Source: Planctomycetaceae bacterium
GTDB taxonomy: Bacteria > Planctomycetota > Planctomycetia > Pirellulales > Thermoguttaceae
Assembly: GCA_031276415.1 (NCBI GenBank)
Contig: JAISNF010000477.1
Coordinates: forward strand, 1 to 12,906
DNA length: 12,906 nt
Direction: 5' to 3'
The notes under the pieces are model-generated. The model saw nothing but the letters and a program-made list of their open reading frames with translations, was not told where the DNA came from and ran no database searches. Numbering within the stretch: position 1 is the stretch's first letter; the number at the start of each line of letters is the position of its first letter. Positions 6,111-12,906 of this stretch are shown here, in pieces. A program made the position numbers and the translations under genes.

Positions 6111-9100
6111 ATTTACCGATTCCTTCGGTGTACTGTTTGAAACGTTCTTTGATGGCGGACGGAGGAGTGAATCGTTGTGATTCTGTTACTTTATTTTTGT
6201 CCTGAATTTCTGTTCGGGATTTTTGTAATTGTTGCCGATCCTGAGCCGGTTTCAAACCAAGACTTTTGAACGCCTCTTTCCATTTGGCGTTGTCGTTTGC
6301 GGTATTGATTTCTGTACTTTTACTTTGTTCGGACATCTCTTGCCATTTTTGGTAAAAATCACGAAGTTCTTTTTCTGTCCAGCCAAGATTATTCAAAAGT
6401 TCCTGATTGGGTTTTGTTTTCAATTGATCTTCAAGATATTCCAAAACAAGATTGGTTATTTTTTTTGTGTATTCCAAATTCGGGTCTTCCGGCGGCGTTT
6501 CAATATTTGACGCCGAAGCCCCTTGACCGCCATTCGGTAAAATATTTGAAGCAGAATCTTGCGGCTGTTTACTCATTTGATTTCCCGACTGATTACTTGG
6601 TTGGTTATTTGGTTGATTATTTGATTGTTTACTTTGATTATTCGACTGATTATTCGGCTGATTTTTGCCCGATGCGGAATTTTCACTTTTGGGTAAATCC
6701 GATTGATTGGGATTATGCTGCTGATTAGAATTTTCATCAGACGGATTATTTTTTGTTGTTTCATTTTGTTTTTCAATTTCATTTTTGTTTTCATTTTTGT
6801 TTTCATTTTCATTTGTTGTTTGATTTTGTTGAGAGGATTGTGTTTGGTCATTTTGTTTTTGTTGTCCTGTTTTTTGATTTTTACCAGCCTCTTCACCGGA
6901 AGCAGAATTATCCGGTGTAACAGTATCAGACTTTTTAGGTTTACTTGAATCATTACCTTGATTGGAACATTCTTTTGAATTTGGATCAAGCGAATCATCG
7001 CGTTGTCGTGGAGTTTTGTCTGCCGGATCAACCGGAGTATCCTGAACATCATCAACAGATTGCTCAACAGATTGCGAATTATTTTCAGGCTTCTTTGAAG
7101 ATTCCGTAGTCGATTTCTCTTGCCGGTTATTGTCGTTTCCCGTTTCAGAATTATTGTTCAAATCCTCCGAATGTTCTTTATCGTTACTATTCGTTTGCTC
7201 ACTGTTTATTGAGTCATTGTTCGTTTGTTTATTGTTTTTCGTATCTGTTTTATTTGTTTCGTTCAATTGGGAATTTTCTTGTTTAGCATCCGATTGACCT
7301 TGTTTTTCAGAATCCTGACCATTCTGATTTTGTTGTTCCGATTTTGAGTCTGTCATGGAATCCGCTTGTTTTGAAGAATCAGCCGATTTTGAATCCGTTT
7401 CATTTTCATTTTGATTTTCTTTTTGGTTGGAAGTCTGTTCGTTGTTCTTTTGTGAATTGTGATTTTGATTATCGGCGTCTTGACCGGCATTGTTCTGATT
7501 ATTGTTTTGATTATCGTTATTGTTTTGATTATTATCATTTTGATTATTATTGTTCTGTTCGTCATTATTGTTGTTGTTGTTACTATTATTGTCCTGTTTT
7601 TTATCATTAAATTTCCCTTCCTTTTTCATTTGTTTCAAAATTTCTTCCATTGCATCACCGTCTTGTGTTTCGGGATTAACATGTTTTTTTGAACTGTTAT
7701 TCTGCCGATCATTCTTTGAGGATAAATCATTATTTTTCTGCTCATTTTTCTGTTCCGAATTTTCTTTACCGGAATTACCGGAATCATTTTCTGCCGAATC
7801 CGTTTTATTATTATCAGTATTTTTGTTACCGGACATATTTTCGTTTGTGTCTGAATTATTCTGCTCACCGGATTCATTGCCTTGTTCCGTTTCATTCTCT
7901 TCCCGTTCATTCTGATTATTTTGTGTATCATCTGATTTTTGTTGATTATCTTTTGTTCCGTTATTTTCACTGCCTTGTTCTTCGCCGTTTTCCTTATCAT
8001 TCTCTTGATTGTTTTCTCCTTTATTTTCCGTATCATTTTCCGTTTTTTCAGACGGTTCATCATTTTGTTCACGGTTGTCCGTGTTTTCTTGCGAATCCTG
8101 ATTTTTTTCTTGTTGTTCTTTATTTTCGTTTTGTTTATTCAATTCTTTGTTTTGGTTTTCCTTATTATTTTTATTTTCATTATCTTTATTCTCATCGGAA
8201 TTTTGTTTATTTTCTTGTTGTTCCTGTTTTTGCGGGGCGGTAATTCGTACAGTAATACGCCGTGTTGTTGCGTTATTTGGATTGGGGAATTTTGTATCAA
8301 CCGCTTCCGCCCAAATCTCAGCGGAATCACCTTCGGCAAGCCGGCTTGTAATCGGCGAGAAAACCGCTTTACGTTGAATCGAACCTTTATATTCCGTTGG
8401 TCCGGTTGCCGGAGATTTCAAGAGTTCCACAGGACGAATTTGTTTGTTGCCGGACTCAATATGAAACCGCAAATACCGCAAACCAAAATCATGATCTTCC
8501 GCCTGAATCGGAAATTCCAAGACGCGATTGAGCGGCACATCCAATTGCGCAACATCTTTTAATTTTGTATCGGTATCTGCCCATTGCACTTTCGGCGGTT
8601 GATCCGGCAACACTTCAAGCCGGAAAATACCGCTTCGGCGGCTTTCGTAACCTTCCAAATCGGTTGCCCGAAACAAAAAATTCCGAATTGTTGTTGTATT
8701 ATTATTTTGCGGATCGGGTTTGAGAATAATTGTTGCGGTTGCTTCTAACGGGTTGTTTTCGGAGAGTTTCATCCCGACAACTCTGACCGGATCATTATCG
8801 AACAAAATATCAATTCGTTGTAACGGAATCGTGCTTCGAACATCGATTTTGACTTCCGTTCCTTCAACAGCGCGAATATCACCGCTATTTTCAACTGTTT
8901 CATCCGGCAATCCGGTGTAAGGCGGAAAGTGATATTTTAGTGAAACGATTTCAACGGATGCAGTAGGACGAACATTGATACGAAAAATTCCGCTGCGGCT
9001 GTCGTCTTGGGCAATCCAGTAATCCACACCGCTGCTAAATCCTTGTTTTCCCGGCGGAAACAAAACTTCATACCGTGTTTTTCCTTCGGGCAGGGACATT

Positions 9101-9897
9101 GGAATTGCTTGCCGGACAAATTGACCGTCATCGGTTGAGAAGAAAAGATAAACCGGTTCCTTGCTTTGACCGACAACTTCTGCGGAAACAGTTAATTTTT
9201 CGCCTTGCAAGGCAATCGTATTTCCGGGTTCGATATTGAGAAAACGCACCGCCTGTGGTCTTTCGATATTGCTGACGGGCAATATAATCCGAACCAGCGA
9301 CGTGAACGGATTTTTGGGCGAAAAAAGAGCATAGACAACAAAAAGCAGACAACAAAGAGTGAGAGCAATACCCCACCGAGTAAAACCGCGTAAATCGACC
9401 GCCTGTTCCGACGAGATTTTATTCACACTGGACACGGCGGTTTGTGTAACACCGTCAAACATTCGTTCTGCCAGTTTATTGTTGTAATAATTTTCTTGTT
9501 CGAGCCGTTCTTTACGAAGCAGAATCCAATTTACGATGGAATTTTTCAGAGACGGCGTACTTTCTTCCAATAATCTTGCGGCATAAACGGGATTGATGGG
9601 GTAAAGCAGAAGCGGAACAATTCGGCGATAAATGTAAAACGCAATAATAACAAGGAGAACCGTGAAAAAGCCAAACCGCAAGGGCATTGACAAACCGTCT
9701 GTGAAAAACCAGTGATCGGCGAGAACCGCTGCAAATAAAACTGCCAGCAGAATTGTCAGGAGTGAAAAAAACGACAGAAAAAGATCAATATGCCGAATGA
9801 AACGTCTTGTTTCATTGATTTGCCGATCCAACATTTCGGCGGGATTTTCGGGAATAAGTTGTGTGGAATGAATAACTTGTGTGGAATTGGCACTCAT
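6109..9897 (-). CDS. Giant membrane protein, DUF4175-like
   Basis: A 1,262-residue protein. Three hydrophobic helices lie at about 38-60, 74-92 and 174-192, with a conserved-looking stretch between the second and third (AARLLEESTPSLKNSIVNW). Residues 210-555 form an extracytoplasmic beta-rich region with two or three Ig-like segments (FPPYTGLPDETVENSGDIRA is typical of planctomycete DUF4175-like proteins). Residues about 557-1139 are almost entirely N, Q, E, K, D and S. A C-terminal helical domain (1140-1262, LEYTKKITNLVLEYLEDQL then LGWTEKELRDFYQKW) closes the protein. AAGGAA precedes the ATG. Relatives often sit near MoxR/vWA genes; here the only partner is aroK. The molecular function is unknown; envelope assembly or scaffolding is a guess. 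Confidence 0.85.
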   Translation of the reverse strand: MSANSTQVIHSTQLIPENPAEMLDRQINETRRFIRHIDLFLSFFSLLTILLAVLFAAVLADHWFFTDGLSMPLRFGFFTVLLVIIAFYIYRRIVPLLLYPINPVYAARLLEESTPSLKNSIVNWILLRKERLEQENYYNNKLAERMFDGVTQTAVSSVNKISSEQAVDLRGFTRWGIALTLCCLLFVVYALFSPKNPFTSLVRIILPVSNIERPQAVRFLNIEPGNTIALQGEKLTVSAEVVGQSKEPVYLFFSTDDGQFVRQAIPMSLPEGKTRYEVLFPPGKQGFSSGVDYWIAQDDSRSGIFRINVRPTASVEIVSLKYHFPPYTGLPDETVENSGDIRAVEGTEVKIDVRSTIPLQRIDILFDNDPVRVVGMKLSENNPLEATATIILKPDPQNNNTTTIRNFLFRATDLEGYESRRSGIFRLEVLPDQPPKVQWADTDTKLKDVAQLDVPLNRVLEFPIQAEDHDFGLRYLRFHIESGNKQIRPVELLKSPATGPTEYKGSIQRKAVFSPITSRLAEGDSAEIWAEAVDTKFPNPNNATTRRITVRITAPQKQEQQENKQNSDENKDNENKNNKENQNKELNKQNENKEQQEKNQDSQENTDNREQNDEPSEKTENDTENKGENNQENDKENGEEQGSENNGTKDNQQKSDDTQNNQNEREENETEQGNESGEQNNSDTNENMSGNKNTDNNKTDSAENDSGNSGKENSEQKNEQKNNDLSSKNDRQNNSSKKHVNPETQDGDAMEEILKQMKKEGKFNDKKQDNNSNNNNNNDEQNNNNQNDNNQNNNDNQNNNQNNAGQDADNQNHNSQKNNEQTSNQKENQNENETDSKSADSSKQADSMTDSKSEQQNQNGQDSEKQGQSDAKQENSQLNETNKTDTKNNKQTNNDSINSEQTNSNDKEHSEDLNNNSETGNDNNRQEKSTTESSKKPENNSQSVEQSVDDVQDTPVDPADKTPRQRDDSLDPNSKECSNQGNDSSKPKKSDTVTPDNSASGEEAGKNQKTGQQKQNDQTQSSQQNQTTNENENKNENKNEIEKQNETTKNNPSDENSNQQHNPNQSDLPKSENSASGKNQPNNQSNNQSKQSNNQPNNQPSNQSGNQMSKQPQDSASNILPNGGQGASASNIETPPEDPNLEYTKKITNLVLEYLEDQLKTKPNQELLNNLGWTEKELRDFYQKWQEMSEQSKSTEINTANDNAKWKEAFKSLGLKPAQDRQQLQKSRTEIQDKNKVTESQRFTPPSAIKERFKQYTEGIGK
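6481..8229 (-). repeat. Low-complexity N/Q/E/K/D/S coding tract
   Basis: About 580 codons of near-pure polar sequence, including runs of Asn and QNNN-type strings. Asn runs mix AAT and AAC codons, so they are not pure trinucleotide slippage products. An island of helical-looking sequence (DAMEEILKQMKKEGKF, DNA about 7617-7670, residues about 745-760) interrupts the tract. The opposite strand is open over long stretches only because of this composition. Confidence 0.85.
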
Positions 9898-9962
9898 TTT
9901 TTGTGTTCCTTTTTTTCATTGCAACAGTTCATTAACCTGATTTATAATCGGCTTTCACCGAC

Positions 9963-10050
9963 CTAACTTTTTAAAATTAAATTTTTCTTCTCTGTGAACG
10001 CAGTGTTCTCTGTGGTTAATAAAAATAAAATTGTGGTTTTTAGAGTTACC
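9963..10050 (-). repeat. AACCACAGAG element, right half (copy D)
   Basis: TAACTTTTTAAAATTAAA, then TTCTTCTCTGTGAAC, CTCTGTGGTTAATAAAAATA and a terminal TTTTTAGAGTTACC. The first 35 nt match the same interior-to-arm sequence of copy C (5383-5416). The reverse complement of the end matches the left arm of copy E. No left arm is present. It lies 66 nt upstream of the giant membrane protein gene, so it may carry or displace that promoter. Confidence 0.7.
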
Positions 10051-10122
10051 TAATGTTAATCAAGGTTATGTATTATAGACGAAAAACTTGAGAAGCCAAA
10101 GACATTTTAGCAAAAAAAATTG

Positions 10123-10327
<205 letters not shown>

Positions 10328-10349
10328 CTATTTTTTCTTTGTGGTAATT

Positions 10350-10394
10350 CAAAAGGTAGGCAACTTTTTATGATGAAAAGTTGTCTACCTTTTG
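10350..10394 (-). terminator. Strong 19-bp hairpin after the Hsp20 pair
   Basis: CAAAAGGTAGGCAACTTTT (10350-10368) pairs with AAAAGTTGTCTACCTTTTG (10376-10394) around the 7-nt loop TATGATG, with a single G-T wobble. It lies 75 nt past the stop of the second Hsp20 gene. The stem itself supplies a T-run on the minus strand (CCTTTTG) and on the plus strand, so an intrinsic terminator working in either direction is plausible, though the T-tract is short. Confidence 0.65.
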
Positions 10395-10469
10395 TTTATT
10401 GCCGAAAATTGTTAATTAATTGTCAATTATCGGGATTGTTAATTTTTGGGAACAGTTATATTTTTTGCC

Positions 10470-10874
10470 TTATTTTCTGGAAATTTCTATTTTGCGCGGT
10501 TTAAGCATTTCCGCTTTCGGCAAATGCACCGACAAAACACCATCAACATATTGTGCCGATATTTCTTGGGCATTGACCGATTCGCCAATTCTAAACGCAC
10601 GATAATAATCAACCGGTTCAAATTGCCGATACCGAGCAATACGTTGTTTCGTTTTTTCATCCGGCGCATCCATAAAACCACGAATCCGTAATTCGCCCTG
10701 ATGAAATTGAACGTCAATATTTTCCTCTTTTATGCCCGGCATATCAGCCTCAATCAAATATTCGTTCTCATATTCACTGATATCAACCGGCGGAATACGA
10801 AACGGTTTCTCCGGTGCTGTTGATTCCTGATTCGTTTGAGGAACTGTGTTATTTTTTGTTTCTACAAGCGACAT
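10470..10874 (-). CDS. Small heat-shock protein (Hsp20), second of pair
   Basis: A 134-residue sHsp, an ATP-independent holdase that keeps unfolding proteins soluble. The alpha-crystallin domain spans about 28-120 (PPVDISEYENEYLIEADMPG at its start; A-Q-Y-V-D-G-V-L at 107-114; HLPKAE). The C-terminal anchoring motif I-E-I is at 129-131. The N-terminal arm is short, polar and Thr/Gln/Glu-rich. AAGGAG lies 7 nt before the ATG. It lies 99 nt downstream of a second Hsp20 gene on the same strand; the two are diverged paralogues and may form mixed oligomers. No CIRCE-type inverted repeat was seen. Confidence 0.93.
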   Translation of the reverse strand: MSLVETKNNTVPQTNQESTAPEKPFRIPPVDISEYENEYLIEADMPGIKEENIDVQFHQGELRIRGFMDAPDEKTKQRIARYRQFEPVDYYRAFRIGESVNAQEISAQYVDGVLSVHLPKAEMLKPRKIEISRK

Positions 10875-10973
10875 TGTTATTCTCCTTTCTTTTTAATTTT
10901 AATACAATTATTTTAATAAAATTTTAATACTTTAAGTAATCGTTAGGAACATTTTTTTATTACGGAAATCTGT

Positions 10974-11435
10974 TTATTTCGGACTTACCGTAATTTTTTG
11001 TACTTTTGCTTCTTCCGGTTTGCGGAGCCGAACACAAAGAACTCCTAATTCGATAGAGGCGTCCAATTCCTTCGGCGCAGAATCTATTGGAAGTGTTATT
11101 GTCCGCACGGTGTTACCGAAAGTCCGTTCACGCCGAAGATAACGCCCATTTTTCGATTCTCCATTTTTCAATTCACTTTCGTGTGAACGCATAATCTTGA
11201 TCTGTAATTCCGTTCCGATAATCGACAGATCAATTTCTTCCGGTTTCGTTCCGGGGACTTCCATCTCAATGTAAAAAGCATCTTCGTCTTCCCAGACATT
11301 CGTTGCCAGTTCGCCCGAACTAAGCGAACCAAAAATCCCTTCTGTTTCATTAAGGGACGGCATCGAAAGGAATTGATTCAAACGCCGAAACAATTCCCGC
11401 GAAAACGGATACGGATAAACTAATTCTGTGTACAT
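10974..11435 (-). CDS. Small heat-shock protein (Hsp20), first of pair
   Basis: A 153-residue sHsp. The N-terminal arm (1-42) is aromatic and hydrophobic (YPYPFSRELFRRLNQFL). The alpha-crystallin domain runs about 43-140, with EVPGTKPEEIDL, the RRERTFGNTVRTITLP block at 101-116 and A-S-I-E-L-G-V-L at 126-133. The C-terminal anchor is I-T-V at 148-150. AAGGAG lies 6 nt before the ATG. It is probably the first gene of a two-gene heat-shock unit. Its upstream region is occupied almost at once by repeat copy E (from 11466), so the promoter lies within 30 nt of the start codon or inside the repeat. Confidence 0.94.
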   Translation of the reverse strand: MYTELVYPYPFSRELFRRLNQFLSMPSLNETEGIFGSLSSGELATNVWEDEDAFYIEMEVPGTKPEEIDLSIIGTELQIKIMRSHESELKNGESKNGRYLRRERTFGNTVRTITLPIDSAPKELDASIELGVLCVRLRKPEEAKVQKITVSPK

Positions 11436-11465
11436 AATTGTCTCCTTTCTTAAAAAATGTTAATA

Positions 11466-11677
11466 GGGAACTTCTAAAAAACACAATTTTTTTAACCACA
11501 GAGGACACAGCGGAAATTTTTAATTGGAATCGAAACGTTATTTAACGGCAACTTCTAAAAATCTACTTTTTTAAACAAACAATATTTACAAGTCCTCATT
11601 TTTAAGGACATAATTTTTTAAAAATCTCTCTGTGTTCTCTGTGTTCTCTGTGGTTAAAAATAAAATAGACAGTTAGG
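11466..11677. repeat. AACCACAGAG inverted-repeat element (copy E)
   Basis: Left end GGGAACTTCTAAAAAACACA then TTTAACCACAGAGGACACAG; right end TCTCTGTGTTCTCTGTGGTT then AAATAAAATAGACAGTTAGG. A second left end (GGCAACTTCTAAAAATC, 11548-11564) is nested inside. The interior TTTTTAATTGGAATCGAAA matches copy C. It separates the Hsp20 pair from the nuclease gene, which diverge from it. It has MITE-like architecture without a transposase. Confidence 0.75.
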
Positions 11678-11945
11678 TTTTGTGTTGTACAACGAAAAGA
11701 GGAAAAACAAATTTCATGCCAATTTTGTTGAAATTATTTTAATCCTTGAAATTCAAGGATTTACGAAAATTCATTTTGTTAAGAGTTCTCTCAAAAATCT
11801 GTCATTTTGGCAGAAAAACAGTACGCTTGAAAATTTTAGAAAATATTTTTGTGGAAAATATATTTTGGGAAAATTGGGAAAATAATGAAATCCGATCACA
11901 AAACTGCTCTGGACTTTTTTGATAAAAATGTTTATTGTATTGTTT
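11678..11945 (+). other. Leader of the nuclease gene, possible short ORFs
   Basis: Two short open frames chain into the nuclease start. One runs from GTG at 11682 to 11885 (67 codons); its TAA overlaps an ATG at 11885 (TAATG). That ATG opens a 22-codon frame ending in TAA at 11951-11953, which overlaps the nuclease ATG at 11946 (ATGAGTAA). Neither product is recognisable or has a good ribosome site, so both may be chance. The stretch also holds palindromes: GTTGTACAAC (11684-11693), and AATCCTTGAA/TTCAAGGATT around one A (11741-11761), which is operator-like. Confidence 0.35.
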
Positions 11946-12623
11946 ATGAGTAAGGCATCAAAACAATTGGTTCAGAACCAAATTAAAAAAATAATACGGC
12001 GTGAAGTTCGTCGGCGCGGCGGTTATGGGGTCATTCTGCTGATTGCGGTTCTTTTTTTGATTGGTCTTTTCAATCCGAAGTTGCGGGATCAAATTGCCGC
12101 TAAAGTGGAAAATTCCTTTCCAACGGCAAATTTTTTGCAAAATGATCAACCTTTGCCGTCAAAAAAACAAAGTCCGCTCAAAGAAGGAATTTGGGCGGTT
12201 GTTCATGTTGTTGACGGTGACACATTGGATGTGGTTGACAACAACGGCGTAAAACATCGGATTCGTCTTATTGGCGTGGACACTCCCGAAGTTGTCAAAC
12301 CCAATACTCCGCCGCAACCATTTGGTCAGGAAGCCTCCGATTTTACAAAACGGGTAATTGCTCAGACAGGTAATCGGGTTCGTGTTGCGTTTGACGGGGA
12401 TCAAGTTGACCAATACGGGCGAAATCTGGCAATGATTTATCTGCAAACTCCCAAAGGTGAAATCTGGCTCAATGAACTTTTACTTCGGGAAGGTCTGGCA
12501 AAATCACTTCTCCAATACCGATTCTCCAAAGGTGCCAAACAACGCCTTCAAACTGCTGAAAATGAAGCGAAAACAGCACGACGAAAAATATGGAGCAACA
12601 CCAAAAAACAGTCTTGGTTCTGA
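11946..12623 (+). CDS. Membrane-anchored SNase-like nuclease
   Basis: A 225-residue thermonuclease-family protein that likely cleaves DNA or RNA in a Ca2+-dependent way. After a very basic N-terminus (KKIIRREVRRRGG) comes one membrane helix (27-43), predicting N-in orientation with the nuclease domain outside the cytoplasmic membrane. The SNase domain (about 82-217) keeps the catalytic set: VDGDT with D92; RLIGVDTPE with R107, D112, T113 and E115; and QYGR with R159. WLNELLLREGLAK is the usual C-terminal helix motif. The ATG at 11946 was preferred because it begins the basic anchor; ATG at 11928 and TTG at 11919 would add 6 or 9 residues. None has a clear ribosome site. A role in nucleotide scavenging or competence-like uptake is inference. 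Confidence 0.9.
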   Translation: MSKASKQLVQNQIKKIIRREVRRRGGYGVILLIAVLFLIGLFNPKLRDQIAAKVENSFPTANFLQNDQPLPSKKQSPLKEGIWAVVHVVDGDTLDVVDNNGVKHRIRLIGVDTPEVVKPNTPPQPFGQEASDFTKRVIAQTGNRVRVAFDGDQVDQYGRNLAMIYLQTPKGEIWLNELLLREGLAKSLLQYRFSKGAKQRLQTAENEAKTARRKIWSNTKKQSWF

Positions 12624-12629
12624 CATAAG

Positions 12630-12818
12630 TTTTTTTAACCACAAAGAACACAGAGGAAAGTGGATAGTTGAGAGTGGAGAGTTTCGCAATGCGGAATTAC
12701 AAACATTTTGGTTATAATTCCGCTTGCGAACACTCTCCATTATCAACTCTCCACTCTCAACTTTCTTCTGTGGTTAAATTTCTCTGGTGTTAAATAAAAA
12801 ACGTTTTTTGGAGTTACC
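12630..12818. repeat. AACCACAGAG element with nested heptad hairpin (copy F)
   Basis: Outer arms are TTAACCACAAAGAACACAGA (12635 on) and TTCTGTGGTTAAA (12766-12778), with a terminal TTTTTTGGAGTTACC (to 12818). Between them lies a heptad hairpin at 12656-12765. The left arm is GAAAGTGGATAGTTGAGAG then AGTTTCGCAATGCGGAATTA. The right arm is TAATTCCGCTTGCGAAC then ACTCTCC/ATTATCA/ACTCTCC/ACTCTCA heptads. The right arm carries one more heptad than the left. It begins within 12 nt of the nuclease stop and may help end its transcript. Confidence 0.8.
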
Positions 12819-12906
12819 TTGTATTATTTATTGAATTTGATATTATTAGGCGAGTTTTAGGCAGATTTTATTTACTTCAGTGTTTATTATATTTCTATGA
12901 CAACGA
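12819..12906 (+). other. A+T-rich tail, possible next start codon
   Basis: No full gene is visible. An ATG at 12897 opens a frame that runs off the window end after three codons. It has no evident ribosome site, so it cannot be called. Confidence 0.2.

Noticed and set aside
6703..8562. Long open frames on the plus strand opposite the giant membrane protein gene
   Set aside because: They are Phe/Ile/Leu/Tyr/Cys-rich mirrors of the N/Q/K/E tract, have no ribosome sites or recognisable domains, and follow from the biased composition of the real gene.
11682..11885. A 67-residue gene upstream of the nuclease
   Set aside because: It has a GTG start, no ribosome site, composition explained by A+T-rich DNA and no recognisable family. 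It is kept only as a note in the leader entry.

Overview
The window is A+T-rich bacterial chromosome with compact genes separated by unusually repeat-rich spacers. The best fit is a planctomycete (Planctomycetota, perhaps a low-GC Pirellulales-like lineage). This is inferred from the 1,262-residue three-helix membrane protein with a DUF4175-like layout, the secreted Ig-like protein, and the style of the rpsR and shikimate kinase proteins. No rRNA or tRNA gene was found to confirm it.

Layout. 1-594: a 21-bp palindrome-bearing tandem array, then dispersed repeats and a double-hairpin element. 595-1803 (+): rpsR (bS18) and argB. 1804-2876: about 1.07 kb with no convincing gene but many ordered hairpins and tandem repeats. 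2877-3203 (-): thioredoxin. 3526-5142 (-): secreted Ig-like protein. 5527-9897 (-): a two-gene unit, giant membrane protein then shikimate kinase (aroK). 9898-10469: repeat-rich spacer ending in a strong 19-bp hairpin. 10470-11435 (-): two small heat-shock proteins. 11946-12623 (+): membrane-anchored SNase-type nuclease. 12624-12906: another nested repeat element.

The genes do not form one pathway. argB (arginine), aroK (aromatic amino acids) and rpsR are housekeeping. Thioredoxin and the Hsp20 pair serve redox and protein quality control. The large membrane protein, the secreted protein and the nuclease act at or outside the cytoplasmic membrane.

The most interesting content is non-coding. 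(1) A double stem-loop occurs twice in opposite orientation around rpsR-argB, with two base pairs changed in a compensatory way between the copies. (2) An inverted-repeat element built on AACCACAGAG/CTCTGTGGTT recurs at least six times, often at gene 3' ends. (3) A heptad-repeat hairpin module sits inside two different outer inverted repeats. (4) Three GACCCC/GGGGTC hairpins lie 53-54 bp apart. (5) The 21-bp array carries a palindrome every two helical turns. No complete CRISPR array, transposase, phage gene or defence system is visible.
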